Assembly (NCBI GenBank): GCA_034717985.1
Contig: JAYEMH010000008.1
Location: 1 to 18,120, forward strand
Length of the DNA: 18,120 nucleotides
Direction: 5' to 3'
Source of the DNA: JAYEMH01 sp034717985 [NCBI: Candidatus Ratteibacteria bacterium]
GTDB taxonomy: Bacteria; CAZDME01; JAYEMH01
In this document: positions 1 to 8,275 of the stretch, one piece after another
Position numbering within the stretch: position 1 is the stretch's first letter
How the letters are laid out: each line of letters begins with the position of its first letter
Translations under genes and position numbers: made by a program
The notes under the pieces: model-generated
Seen by the model: only the letters and a program-made list of their open reading frames with translations
Database searches by the model: none
What the model was told of the DNA's origin: nothing

Positions 1-32
1 AAACACAGTTTAATTTAGCACTTGGATAGATA

Positions 33-173
33 TTAAACAACAAAACAGTGTTTCCACTGACTACTTTTTGAGAAAGAGCAATTTTGGGGGTTAGAGCTTT
101 TATTCTCCGCTATTATCGGACAGCCCCGCGGTTCTATTTTTCCCCTAATCCTTCTTAAATTATTCGCATCCAT
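33..173 (-). CDS. Possible 46-residue small protein, unrecognised
   Basis: This minus-strand ATG frame runs 46 codons to TAA. An AAGGTG Shine-Dalgarno-like stretch lies about 9 nt before the ATG. The product begins MDANNLRRIRGKIEPRGC, carries three cysteines (positions 18, 32 and 43) and is rich in Lys, Arg and Ser in its second half. It has no membrane segment and no motif I know. A weak hairpin followed by T-rich sequence overlaps its 3' end (46-59). It is separated from the HD-GYP operon by that operon's terminator, so it would need its own promoter, which I could not identify. It may be the tail of a decayed gene or a chance frame. Confidence 0.22.
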   Translation of the reverse strand: MDANNLRRIRGKIEPRGCPIIAENKSSNPQNCSFSKSSQWKHCFVV

Positions 174-246
174 TCTTTCACTCACCTTAATCACCCAAAT
201 TTTCCGGTTCTTCCGCCCCCGGAGCGGAGGTTTCTTACTATGTCCT

Positions 247-279
247 AAAAAGCGAAAAACCTATTCTTGAAAGAATAGG
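247..279 (-). terminator. Rho-independent terminator of the HD-GYP operon
   Basis: Read on the minus strand, an 8-bp perfect stem (CCTATTCT / AGAATAGG, loop TTCA) is followed directly by TTTTTCGCTTTTT. On the plus strand the arms are 260-267 and 272-279. It lies about 90 nt past the HD-GYP stop codon, so it most likely ends the leftward operon. Confidence 0.75.
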
Positions 280-366
280 CTTTGTATCTAACTCGGTCCT
301 GAATTCGAAAAAATCCCCAAAATTTCTCCCCAAAAAACGACTCGATATTTTTTTTGAAATAAATTT

Positions 367-1476
367 CTAACCGGTTTTTCTTTGTTCAGCCGGGGCAAAG
401 ATAGGTCTTTGGATATAAAGGAGTCTCTCCCGGGGAAGATTGACTTCCCGGGGTGGTTCCAGTTTCTCTCCGCCTTCACTGATAAACACCCTGACCTTAG
501 GCCGGGTAGGATACTTAGAGGAGGTGTGTTCTACCACAGCCACTTCTCCGGTATTCAACTCCACAAATGTTCCCGGCGGATAAAAGGTTAGTTCTTCGAT
601 AAGGGATTTCAAAATGTTTTTATCAAAGTCTCTGACTTTTTCGGAAATAAGTTCGGTTAACGCTTCATAAGGAAGCCTCTCTTTATGATAAAGGCGGGGA
701 TGGGTAATGGCTTCAAAGGTATCAGCCAGGCCAACAATTGTTGCCCCGGGATGAATATCACTTCCCCTTAATTTTTGAGGATATCCCCGGCCGTTTGAAC
801 GCTCGTGATGCTGAAAGACTATCTGGATAATGTTTTCGCTAAAGCCTTTCTCCTTTTCCAGCATCTCCAAACCGGCTTTGGGGTGCTCATTAATCTTGGC
901 TCGTTCATTGCCTCCGAGAGATCCGCTCTTTAGATAAATCTCCCCGGAAATTTGGCTCATCCCAATATCATGTAAAAGGGCAGCCAGGCCTAAATCCTGA
1001 AGCCGCTTGCTGTTCCAATTCAAGCCCAATCCCAAGGCAATCGAGATAAGACAGACATTGAGCGAATGATAGGGAAGATAATTTTCCGGCGGACAGCTCC
1101 TGGTAAGATTGATTAAAATTGCTTCGCTGTTTTTTAAACTTTTCCGGAAAGAATCAACTATATTTTTAAGGGGGCTGAAATCAAGACTTTCTTTCTTCGT
1201 AAGTTTTTCCCAAAACGACAAGATTTTCTTCAGGGCTTCTTCATAAATTTCTTCCGGGGCGTCGGTGAGATTTTCCCGCTCCCGAACGATTTGAGCCATA
1301 CGGAAGGCGCTAATCCGGGCCTCCGTTTCCTTATAAGCCTGCTCCCTGGCTTTATTCCCCTCTTTTATTGATTGGGAAAGATGGATCGCCAAAGAGGATT
1401 GTTTCTTCTGTTTTGGGCTTTGAGAGGGTTTTTTGGAATCAACCCCCTTTTTGATCCCATCGGATAACCTGACCAT
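367..1476 (-). CDS. HD-GYP domain protein, likely cyclic-di-GMP phosphodiesterase
   Basis: The 369-residue product has a charged, probably coiled N-terminal third (about 1-130) and then an HD-GYP domain (about 135-300). Signature residues are visible: HSLNV near 137, LLHDIG with H169-D170, the second metal histidine in NEHP (H198), QHHE (223-225), the GYP triad at 231-233, and ADTFEAIT (D252). The Lys usual after HDIG is Met here. HD-GYP proteins hydrolyse cyclic di-GMP. No receiver or sensor domain is attached. A C-terminal segment (about 300-345, beginning FYPPGTFVELNTGE) is the small beta extension often found after HD-GYP domains. The ATG shares one base with the stop of the upstream ATPase gene (TAATG), and GAGG lies about 10 nt before it, so the two are translationally coupled. 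I infer a role in envelope or pilus/secretion control. Family assignment is firm; activity is inferred. Confidence 0.9.
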   Translation of the reverse strand: MVRLSDGIKKGVDSKKPSQSPKQKKQSSLAIHLSQSIKEGNKAREQAYKETEARISAFRMAQIVRERENLTDAPEEIYEEALKKILSFWEKLTKKESLDFSPLKNIVDSFRKSLKNSEAILINLTRSCPPENYLPYHSLNVCLISIALGLGLNWNSKRLQDLGLAALLHDIGMSQISGEIYLKSGSLGGNERAKINEHPKAGLEMLEKEKGFSENIIQIVFQHHERSNGRGYPQKLRGSDIHPGATIVGLADTFEAITHPRLYHKERLPYEALTELISEKVRDFDKNILKSLIEELTFYPPGTFVELNTGEVAVVEHTSSKYPTRPKVRVFISEGGEKLEPPREVNLPRERLLYIQRPIFAPAEQRKTG

Positions 1477-2288
1477 TAAGCAAAATCCTCCTCAAGATCA
1501 CTGATAACCTCCCGAACAATGCGTTTACCCACCTTTTGACTCTGCTTGGTAAAGGCAACCAGTAAACTCATATCGCAGAAGTTATTTATGCTCCAGGGAG
1601 CGCCGCCGGAATTCTCAAAAATGAGCTTGGTCGCCCCATAGGTAAAAAGAGGACTGTCGTTGCCGGCTACATGGAGACGATGGGCAATATATTTACGGCT
1701 TTCCCGCTTGTTTAAATGGGCAAGATGGTAGCGAACCGAAAGGCGCTGTTTAAACTGAGGAAGTTGATTAATCTTATTTTTCAACTCCGGCTGTCCGATT
1801 AAAACCAGGGTTAAAAGAAACCGATTATTAAGCTGGAAATTCAAAAGAAGCCTCAGTTCCTCAAAGCTTTCCAGGTTATCTACCAGGTGGGCTTCATCAA
1901 TAATGATAACGGTATCTTTTCCGTCCTTCATATTGCGGTGAAGCAGTTCCTCTAAACGACGAAGCAGAGCCGGTTTTCCCGGCGGCAAATTTTTCTCCCC
2001 TAAATGATATAAAATCTCCTCTAAAAATTCAACCGGGTCAAGACGCGGATAGGCAATTAAAGCCACCCGATAGTTACGGTACTCATCCAATTTCTGAAGG
2101 AGCACCCGGCTGATAATCGTCTTCCCGCTTCCGTATTCGCCGGTAAGAATAGCGGCCCCTTTCCGTTCCCTGACAGCATAAAGAAGCCGCATTAAAGCCT
2201 CTTCGTGTTCCAGCGAGTAATAGATAAAGCGCGGGTCAGGGGTATTCTCAAACGGCTTTGTTTTTAGATGCCAGTAGGATTCGTACAT
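1476..2288 (-). CDS. ExeA/GspA-type AAA ATPase
   Basis: The 270-residue product is a single AAA ATPase domain of the ExeA/GspA/MshM type, starting with the characteristic MYESYWHLKTKPFENTPDP. Walker A is GEYGSGKT (50-57) and Walker B is VIIIDEAH (127-134). Sensor-1-like LIGQPEL and the downstream QRLSVRYHL stretch fit the family. ExeA/GspA proteins power assembly of secretin or pilus machinery at the inner membrane and often carry a C-terminal peptidoglycan-binding domain. That domain is absent here, so this is the short, purely cytosolic form. No clear Shine-Dalgarno sequence precedes the ATG. The gene is coupled by TAATG to the HD-GYP gene, suggesting a c-di-GMP-linked envelope function. 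A four-helix-bundle cassette sits immediately upstream and may have been inserted between this gene and the wecA-like unit. Confidence 0.88.
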   Translation of the reverse strand: MYESYWHLKTKPFENTPDPRFIYYSLEHEEALMRLLYAVRERKGAAILTGEYGSGKTIISRVLLQKLDEYRNYRVALIAYPRLDPVEFLEEILYHLGEKNLPPGKPALLRRLEELLHRNMKDGKDTVIIIDEAHLVDNLESFEELRLLLNFQLNNRFLLTLVLIGQPELKNKINQLPQFKQRLSVRYHLAHLNKRESRKYIAHRLHVAGNDSPLFTYGATKLIFENSGGAPWSINNFCDMSLLVAFTKQSQKVGKRIVREVISDLEEDFA

Positions 2289-2323
2289 AAATTATTCACG
2301 TTGAAAATTTGACTTTAACATTG

Positions 2324-2343
2324 ATTGACGATGACAAATTGAC
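2324..2343. repeat. Left arm of 20-bp inverted repeat around four-helix-bundle gene
   Basis: The sequence ATTGACGATGACAAATTGAC matches the reverse complement of 2742-2761 at 19 of 20 positions. A second, inner TTGACAGTTGAC copy is at 2353-2364. These TTGAC-type units repeat with irregular spacing. Confidence 0.8.
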
Positions 2344-2345
2344 TA

Positions 2346-2726
2346 TTAACTTTTGACAGTTGACAAATGACGAGTAAAAGCATTTAATCTTTTGGCAAGA
2401 CTGCTAGCTTTTTGTAAAGATGCTTCATGTTGTGCGATGGTAATATACCCATCATCCAAACCACAATCTAAACAAGCAATCACCTCATCTAAGGAGCCTT
2501 GAGCATGGTTAATATAGACTCTCATATTTCTATCCGTATTTCGATTCGCCCCTTCGGCAATGTTAAGAACGACCGAATTTAGAGCTCTTTTGGTTTGATC
2601 AACTAAAGCGTATTTTTCCTCCTTAGGATATTTACTTATTAGCATATTTGTTTCAATTCGAAAACTCCGGGCATCTTTATAAATATCCCATTCCCTAAAT
2701 CTAAACCCATATTCGTCAAACGTCAT
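2346..2726 (-). CDS. Four-helix-bundle protein (23S rRNA-intervening-sequence protein family)
   Basis: The product of 126 residues matches the small four-helix-bundle family (TIGR02436 / PF05635 type). Hallmarks are FREWDIYKDAR near the N-terminus, then SVVLNIAEGANR and YINHAQGSLDEVIACLD. The family was first seen as ORFs inside intervening sequences of 23S rRNA genes; it also occurs as free-standing genes, and its function is unknown. A TTG six bases upstream could extend it by two residues, but the ATG at 2726 is preferred. Both ends of the gene lie in iterated TTGAC-type repeats: the inner repeat at 2353-2364 lies in the last codons, and the ATG abuts the right arm. The gene is codirectional with its neighbours, so insertion would not block read-through. 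Confidence 0.88.
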   Translation of the reverse strand: MTFDEYGFRFREWDIYKDARSFRIETNMLISKYPKEEKYALVDQTKRALNSVVLNIAEGANRNTDRNMRVYINHAQGSLDEVIACLDCGLDDGYITIAQHEASLQKASSLAKRLNAFTRHLSTVKS

Positions 2727-2741
2727 CGTCAATGGTCAACT

Positions 2742-2761
2742 GTCAATTTGTCATTGTCAAT
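2742..2761. repeat. Right arm of inverted repeat around four-helix-bundle gene
   Basis: This is the reverse complement of the left arm at 2324-2343 with one mismatch. An inner GTCAACTGTCAAT partner (2735-2747) pairs with 2353-2364. Together the arms define a unit of about 438 bp. Confidence 0.8.
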
Positions 2762-2772
2762 GGGTAAATATC

Positions 2773-2955
2773 TTATTTATCCCTAATCATCAAAAGAATA
2801 CCGGCTATCGCAAAAAGCAAATAAGTATTGGTAAATTGCAGAAAAGAATTGCCGGTCAAACCCACAGGAAACACCACCAGGGTCAGGCGTGAAATCAAAC
2901 CGACAATCAGGCTGCCCACGGATAGACCGATTAATAAACTAATTATTCCTTTCAT
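2773..2955 (-). CDS. Small two-helix membrane protein, unknown function
   Basis: The 60-residue product is almost entirely hydrophobic. Two membrane segments are visible at about 4-26 and 38-56, joined by a short loop with PVGLTGNSF, and it ends in a charged MIRDK tail. A GGGGG-containing Shine-Dalgarno-like stretch lies about 9 nt before the ATG. It starts 46 nt after the wecA-like gene on the same strand, so it is probably cotranscribed. I do not recognise the family. A small accessory or stabilising subunit for the neighbouring membrane transferase is possible, but this is a guess from position. Confidence 0.65.
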   Translation of the reverse strand: MKGIISLLIGLSVGSLIVGLISRLTLVVFPVGLTGNSFLQFTNTYLLFAIAGILLMIRDK

Positions 2956-3001
2956 TTTATCTTACCCCCTTTTTTAATGAGCCCGTAATTTATGTTTCCC
3001 A

Positions 3002-4033
3002 TCACAATTCGTCTCCCCGTCTGAGCCCCACATTCATAAGAATAGTTACCAGGATTAACATAAGCACTGCCTGGGTAAAGACCGGCATTACCCATTGAGC
3101 GCCGGCGCCATTCAAAATTATCCCGTTAATCCCCAGGTAAATACCGATTGAATAAATAGCGCAAACTGTCTGGCGCTGGCTAAAACCTAAGTTCAGCAGG
3201 CGATGATGGAAATGATCTTTACCCACATAATCAATCCATTGCCAGAAATTTTTTACTTTATGCCGGCCTATCCGGCTGACAGTGATATAGATTAAGTCAA
3301 AAACTATAATCCCCAGGATAACCAGCGGCGTCCCTATGGCAATCAGCGGGTTATCCTCGGCCCAGCCGCCCATTATCGCCAGGGCGGCTAAAATAAAGCC
3401 TAAAAAAGTGCTGCCTGAATCACCCAGAAAAATCCTGGCGGGATGAAAATTATAGGGCAAAAAACCCAGGCAGCTTCCCAGAAGAGCAGCGCTCGCCAGG
3501 CCAAAAAAAAGCTGATTGGTTTTCAGGGCAATAAGCAAAAAACTTAAACCGGCAATAGCCGCCAGGCCGGCGGCTAAACCATCCAGACCATCAAGAAAAT
3601 TCAGGCCATTGGTAACCCCAACCAGCCAAATAACAGTCAGGGTAACCGCCGCCAGCCTTCCCCAAAAAGTGGCTGAAAAAAAAGACAGGACCACACCTTG
3701 ATGGATTAAAATAAGAGCGGCCAAAATCTGGCCGGCCAGCTTTAACTTCGCCCCCAAGCCGACTATATCATCAATGACTCCGATTAAAACAATTAATAAG
3801 GCGCCGAGGATTATACCCTTGAGCGCCGGAGAGACAAAAGAAACCCTCCCTAAAGCCAATAGAAAAGAAAGAAAAACGGCCATCCCGCCCAAACGCGGAA
3901 CAGCCGTTTTATGAATCTTTCTGCCGTCGGGAAAATCTAAAATTTTCCATTTTCCCGCCAGATACTTAGAAACCGGAGTTATTAAAAAGGCAACCGCCGC
4001 ACTTAATAGAAGTACCCCGTATGTTGAAAACAT
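3002..4033 (-). CDS. WecA/TagO-type undecaprenyl-phosphate sugar-1-phosphate transferase
   Basis: The 343-residue polytopic membrane protein belongs to the MraY/WecA family. It transfers a HexNAc-1-phosphate from a UDP-sugar to undecaprenyl phosphate, the first step in O-antigen, teichoic-acid-like or exopolysaccharide synthesis. Motifs in order: DFPDGRKIHKTAVPRLGG in the first cytoplasmic loop, the metal-binding DDIVGLGAKLKL, NGLNFLDGLDGLAAG, FLGDSGSTFLGF, and the His-rich loop DHFHHRLLNLGFS. The HIHK-like and LDGLDG forms fit WecA/TagO (GlcNAc-1-P) better than MraY. No mur genes are nearby, which also argues against MraY. Its promoter is unusually close to the ATG (see 4045-4072). Confidence 0.92.
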   Translation of the reverse strand: MFSTYGVLLLSAAVAFLITPVSKYLAGKWKILDFPDGRKIHKTAVPRLGGMAVFLSFLLALGRVSFVSPALKGIILGALLIVLIGVIDDIVGLGAKLKLAGQILAALILIHQGVVLSFFSATFWGRLAAVTLTVIWLVGVTNGLNFLDGLDGLAAGLAAIAGLSFLLIALKTNQLFFGLASAALLGSCLGFLPYNFHPARIFLGDSGSTFLGFILAALAIMGGWAEDNPLIAIGTPLVILGIIVFDLIYITVSRIGRHKVKNFWQWIDYVGKDHFHHRLLNLGFSQRQTVCAIYSIGIYLGINGIILNGAGAQWVMPVFTQAVLMLILVTILMNVGLRRGDEL

Positions 4034-4044
4034 AGCGTATAAAA

Positions 4045-4072
4045 ATTATAAGCGAGGGGATATAAATGTTAA
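4045..4072 (-). promoter_or_regulatory. Promoter of the wecA-like gene, near-leaderless
   Basis: On the minus strand TTAACA (plus 4067-4072) is followed after 16 bp by a perfect TATAAT (plus 4045-4050). Only 11 bases separate the -10 box from the ATG, so the mRNA would have a leader of about 4 nt and no room for a Shine-Dalgarno site. Confidence 0.65.
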
Positions 4073-4100
4073 TAAAAAAACAGATTTAATTTTTTCTTTC

Positions 4101-4129
4101 TTGACAGAGAGCTTTTAAAAAGATATTAT
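4101..4129 (+). promoter_or_regulatory. Promoter of the DUF72 gene, near-leaderless
   Basis: A perfect TTGACA (4101-4106), a 17-bp spacer and TATTAT (4124-4129) make a strong sigma-70-type promoter. The ATG is at 4140, only 10 nt after the -10 box, so transcription should start about 4 nt before the start codon. Confidence 0.75.
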
Positions 4130-4139
4130 TAAAAACCTG

Positions 4140-4840
4140 ATGAATACGATAATTAAAACCGGCTGCTGCGGTTTTGTGGTTAACCGGCTGAAATATGTTT
4201 CTCAATTTAAATTGGTGGAGATACAACAAACTTTCTATCAGCCGCCCGCGCTGGCGACTTTAGAAAAATGGCGGAGGATAACCCCGGCAACCTTTGAATT
4301 TTCCTTAAAGGCCTGGCAGCTCATTACTCATCCCCCGTCCAGCCCGACCTACCGGCGGTTAAAAGCTGAAATTCCGGAAAAAGCCAGGGCAAATTTCGGT
4401 TTTTTTAAACCGACCGATGAAGTCTTTTCTGCATGGGAGACTACCCGGAAAGCCGCCCGGGCATTAAAGGCCAGCTTTATTCTTTTTCAATGCCCGGCCA
4501 GTTTTAAGCCCACGCCTGAAAATATAAAAAATTTCAGAATATTTTTCAAAAAGATTAAACGAGGAAATTTTCTCTTTGTCTGGGAGCCGCGGGGAAATTG
4601 GGATGGGAGAGAAATAAAAAACCTATGCCGGGAGCTTAAACTGATTCACGCTGTTGACCCTTTTAAAACCCCCACACAGTTTGGAAAAATCAATTATTTC
4701 CGCCTTCACGGTAAAACCGGTTATTATTACAAATATAAAAAGGAAGAACTCACCGCTTTAAAGAAACTCTGCCAAAAGCCGATTAATTACGTCTTTTTTA
4801 ATAACACCTCCCGATGGGAAGATTCAGGGCGTTTTAAAAA

Positions 4841-4850
<10 letters not shown>
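4140..4850 (+). CDS. DUF72 (YecE-like) protein
   Basis: The 236-residue product is a DUF72/YecE-family TIM-barrel-like protein of unknown biochemical function. Visible family features are the N-terminal strand with the CCGF glycine turn (residues 8-12), FEFSLKAWQLITHP (about 53-66), ILFQCPASFKPT (about 115-126), FVWEPRGNW (about 144-152), the characteristic YFRLHG near 184-189, and the C-terminal YVFFNNT. The N-terminus is complete, because the first strand begins within five residues of this ATG. The promoter lies right against it. It converges on ligA, and its last codons (AATCATTTGA) belong to a 60-bp tandem duplication that also contains the ligA 3' end. Family is firm; role is unknown. 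Confidence 0.88.
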
Positions 4851-7046
<2,196 letters not shown>

Positions 7047-8138
7047 TTAGTCTCCCATACACACGCCTAAAGACCCGGCTACTTTAAGTAAAGGCGAGTC
7101 AAGAGGAACGGTACGAAGCTTTCCAACCGCTTCCTCTAAAGGTACCGAAACGATATTTTCCCCTTTTAAACTTACCATTCTGCCGAATTTACCTTTCATC
7201 ACCAAATGCACCGCTTCTGAACCAAAGCGGGTGGCTAAAATCCGGTCAAAGGCCGTCGGGGTTCCGCCTCTAAGTAAATGTCCCAGAACTGTTACCCGGG
7301 CAGCTATACCGGTTTGCTCTTCTATTTCCGCGGCCACTTTATTCCCAACTCCACCCAATCTAATTTCATCCGGACTGTTTTTGATAATGCGCTTTATTAC
7401 CGGTTTTCCTCCCTGAGGATGAGCCCCTTCAGCGACAACCACAATGCTAAATCGTTTTCCCTGTTTCTCCCGTTTTAAAACCGCCTGGCAAATTTTTTTA
7501 ATCTGATAAGGAATCTCGGGAATAAGAATAATATCTCCCCCCCCGGCTAAACCCGAGGCCAGGGCCAGCCAGCCGGCATAACGGCCCATTACTTCAATAA
7601 CCATCACCCGATGATGAGAAATGGCGGTGGTATGGATTTTGTCAATGGCCTCGGTAGCCGTTGAGACCGCTGAATTAAAACCAAAAGTAACGTCGGTCCC
7701 CGAAAGGTCGTTATCAATAGTTTTAGGCACACCGACAATTTTTACTCCGCGGTGAGAAAAATCGCGAGCGCTGCTTAAGGTTCCATCTCCCCCGATACAA
7801 ATCAAAGCTTCAATCCCTAAATCTTTTAAATTATTTACCGCCTCCCCGGAACAATCCCGATAGACTGTTTTTTCAGCTTCTTCTGCCGGATAGGCAAAGG
7901 GATTGGCGCAATTAGAGGTACCCAGAATGGTTCCGCCCAGGGTGAGAATGCCCGAGGCATCCTTTAAGCTTAATTCCTGATACTGCTTTGTCATTAAACC
8001 CTCGTAGCCGTCTTTAATACCGATCACCTTCAAATCATAATCGTTAATCGCTGTTTTCGCGGCGGCGCGAATAACCGCATTCATTCCCGGGCAATCTCCA
8101 CCGCCGGTAAGAATCCCCAGAGTCTTTATTTTCTCCAT
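7047..8138 (-). CDS. pfkA: 6-phosphofructokinase, group III type
   Basis: The 363-residue product phosphorylates fructose 6-phosphate in glycolysis. Visible motifs are TGGGDCPGMNAVIR (11-24), GGDGT (116-120), the catalytic PKTIDND (138-144, general base D142), MGRYAGWLAL (184 on) and LIPEIPY. The two specificity positions are mixed. Gly119, equivalent to E. coli Gly104, points to ATP, because PPi enzymes have Asp there. Lys139, equivalent to E. coli Gly124, is typical of PPi enzymes and of the group III ATP enzymes. I therefore predict an ATP-using group III enzyme, probably without the bacterial PfkA-type allostery. A strong GGGAGG ribosome-binding site precedes the ATG, and a good promoter lies at 8172-8200. 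Confidence 0.95.
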   Translation of the reverse strand: MEKIKTLGILTGGGDCPGMNAVIRAAAKTAINDYDLKVIGIKDGYEGLMTKQYQELSLKDASGILTLGGTILGTSNCANPFAYPAEEAEKTVYRDCSGEAVNNLKDLGIEALICIGGDGTLSSARDFSHRGVKIVGVPKTIDNDLSGTDVTFGFNSAVSTATEAIDKIHTTAISHHRVMVIEVMGRYAGWLALASGLAGGGDIILIPEIPYQIKKICQAVLKREKQGKRFSIVVVAEGAHPQGGKPVIKRIIKNSPDEIRLGGVGNKVAAEIEEQTGIAARVTVLGHLLRGGTPTAFDRILATRFGSEAVHLVMKGKFGRMVSLKGENIVSVPLEEAVGKLRTVPLDSPLLKVAGSLGVCMGD

Positions 8139-8171
8139 TGTTTGAACCTCCCTCTTGATTTCTTTTCTTGA

Positions 8172-8200
8172 ATTTTAACACGATTGCCAGGATTTATCAA
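8172..8200 (-). promoter_or_regulatory. Promoter of pfkA
   Basis: On the minus strand TTGATA (plus 8195-8200), a 17-bp spacer and TAAAAT (plus 8172-8177) form a good promoter. The start would be near 8165, leaving a leader of about 27 nt containing GGGAGG. It diverges from the 8239 promoter. Confidence 0.7.
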
Positions 8201-8209
8201 CGAAGATTT

Positions 8210-8233
8210 AATCCGGTAATCCGGTAATCCGGT
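8210..8233. repeat. Three tandem AATCCGGT octamers between divergent promoters
   Basis: AATCCGGT occurs three times without interruption. The array lies between the -35 boxes of the divergent pfkA (8195-8200) and TMTC-like (8239-8244) promoters. It may be an operator array or a simple repeat. Confidence 0.7.
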
Positions 8234-8238
8234 AAAAC

Positions 8239-8267
8239 TTGATAATTTGAAGGTAATGTGATATATT
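8239..8267 (+). promoter_or_regulatory. Promoter of the TMTC-like gene, near-leaderless
   Basis: TTGATA (8239-8244), a 17-bp spacer and TATATT (8262-8267) precede the ATG at 8276 by only 8 nt. Transcription would begin within one or two bases of the start codon. A GTG at 8258 with GAAGG just upstream would lie inside this promoter. Confidence 0.68.
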
Positions 8268-8275
8268 CGAAAATA

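Larger units (their letters stand above)
1..366. other. Left-edge region without a clear conserved gene
   Basis: About 366 bases lie downstream of the HD-GYP gene. I see a strong minus-strand terminator (247-279) and one short minus-strand ORF (33-173). There is also a small hairpin at 46-59 (CAGTG, loop TTTC, CACTG). Read on the minus strand, that hairpin is followed by a T-rich stretch, so it could be a weak terminator for the short ORF. I recognise no tRNA, rRNA or riboswitch. Confidence 0.5.

Noticed and set aside
46-59. A strong terminator at the left edge
   Set aside because: The stem is only 5 bp; it is mentioned as weak only.
8258-8275. GTG at 8258 as start of the TMTC-like gene
   Set aside because: It lies between the -35 and -10 boxes of the predicted promoter, so it would not be in the transcript. 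It remains possible if a different promoter is used.
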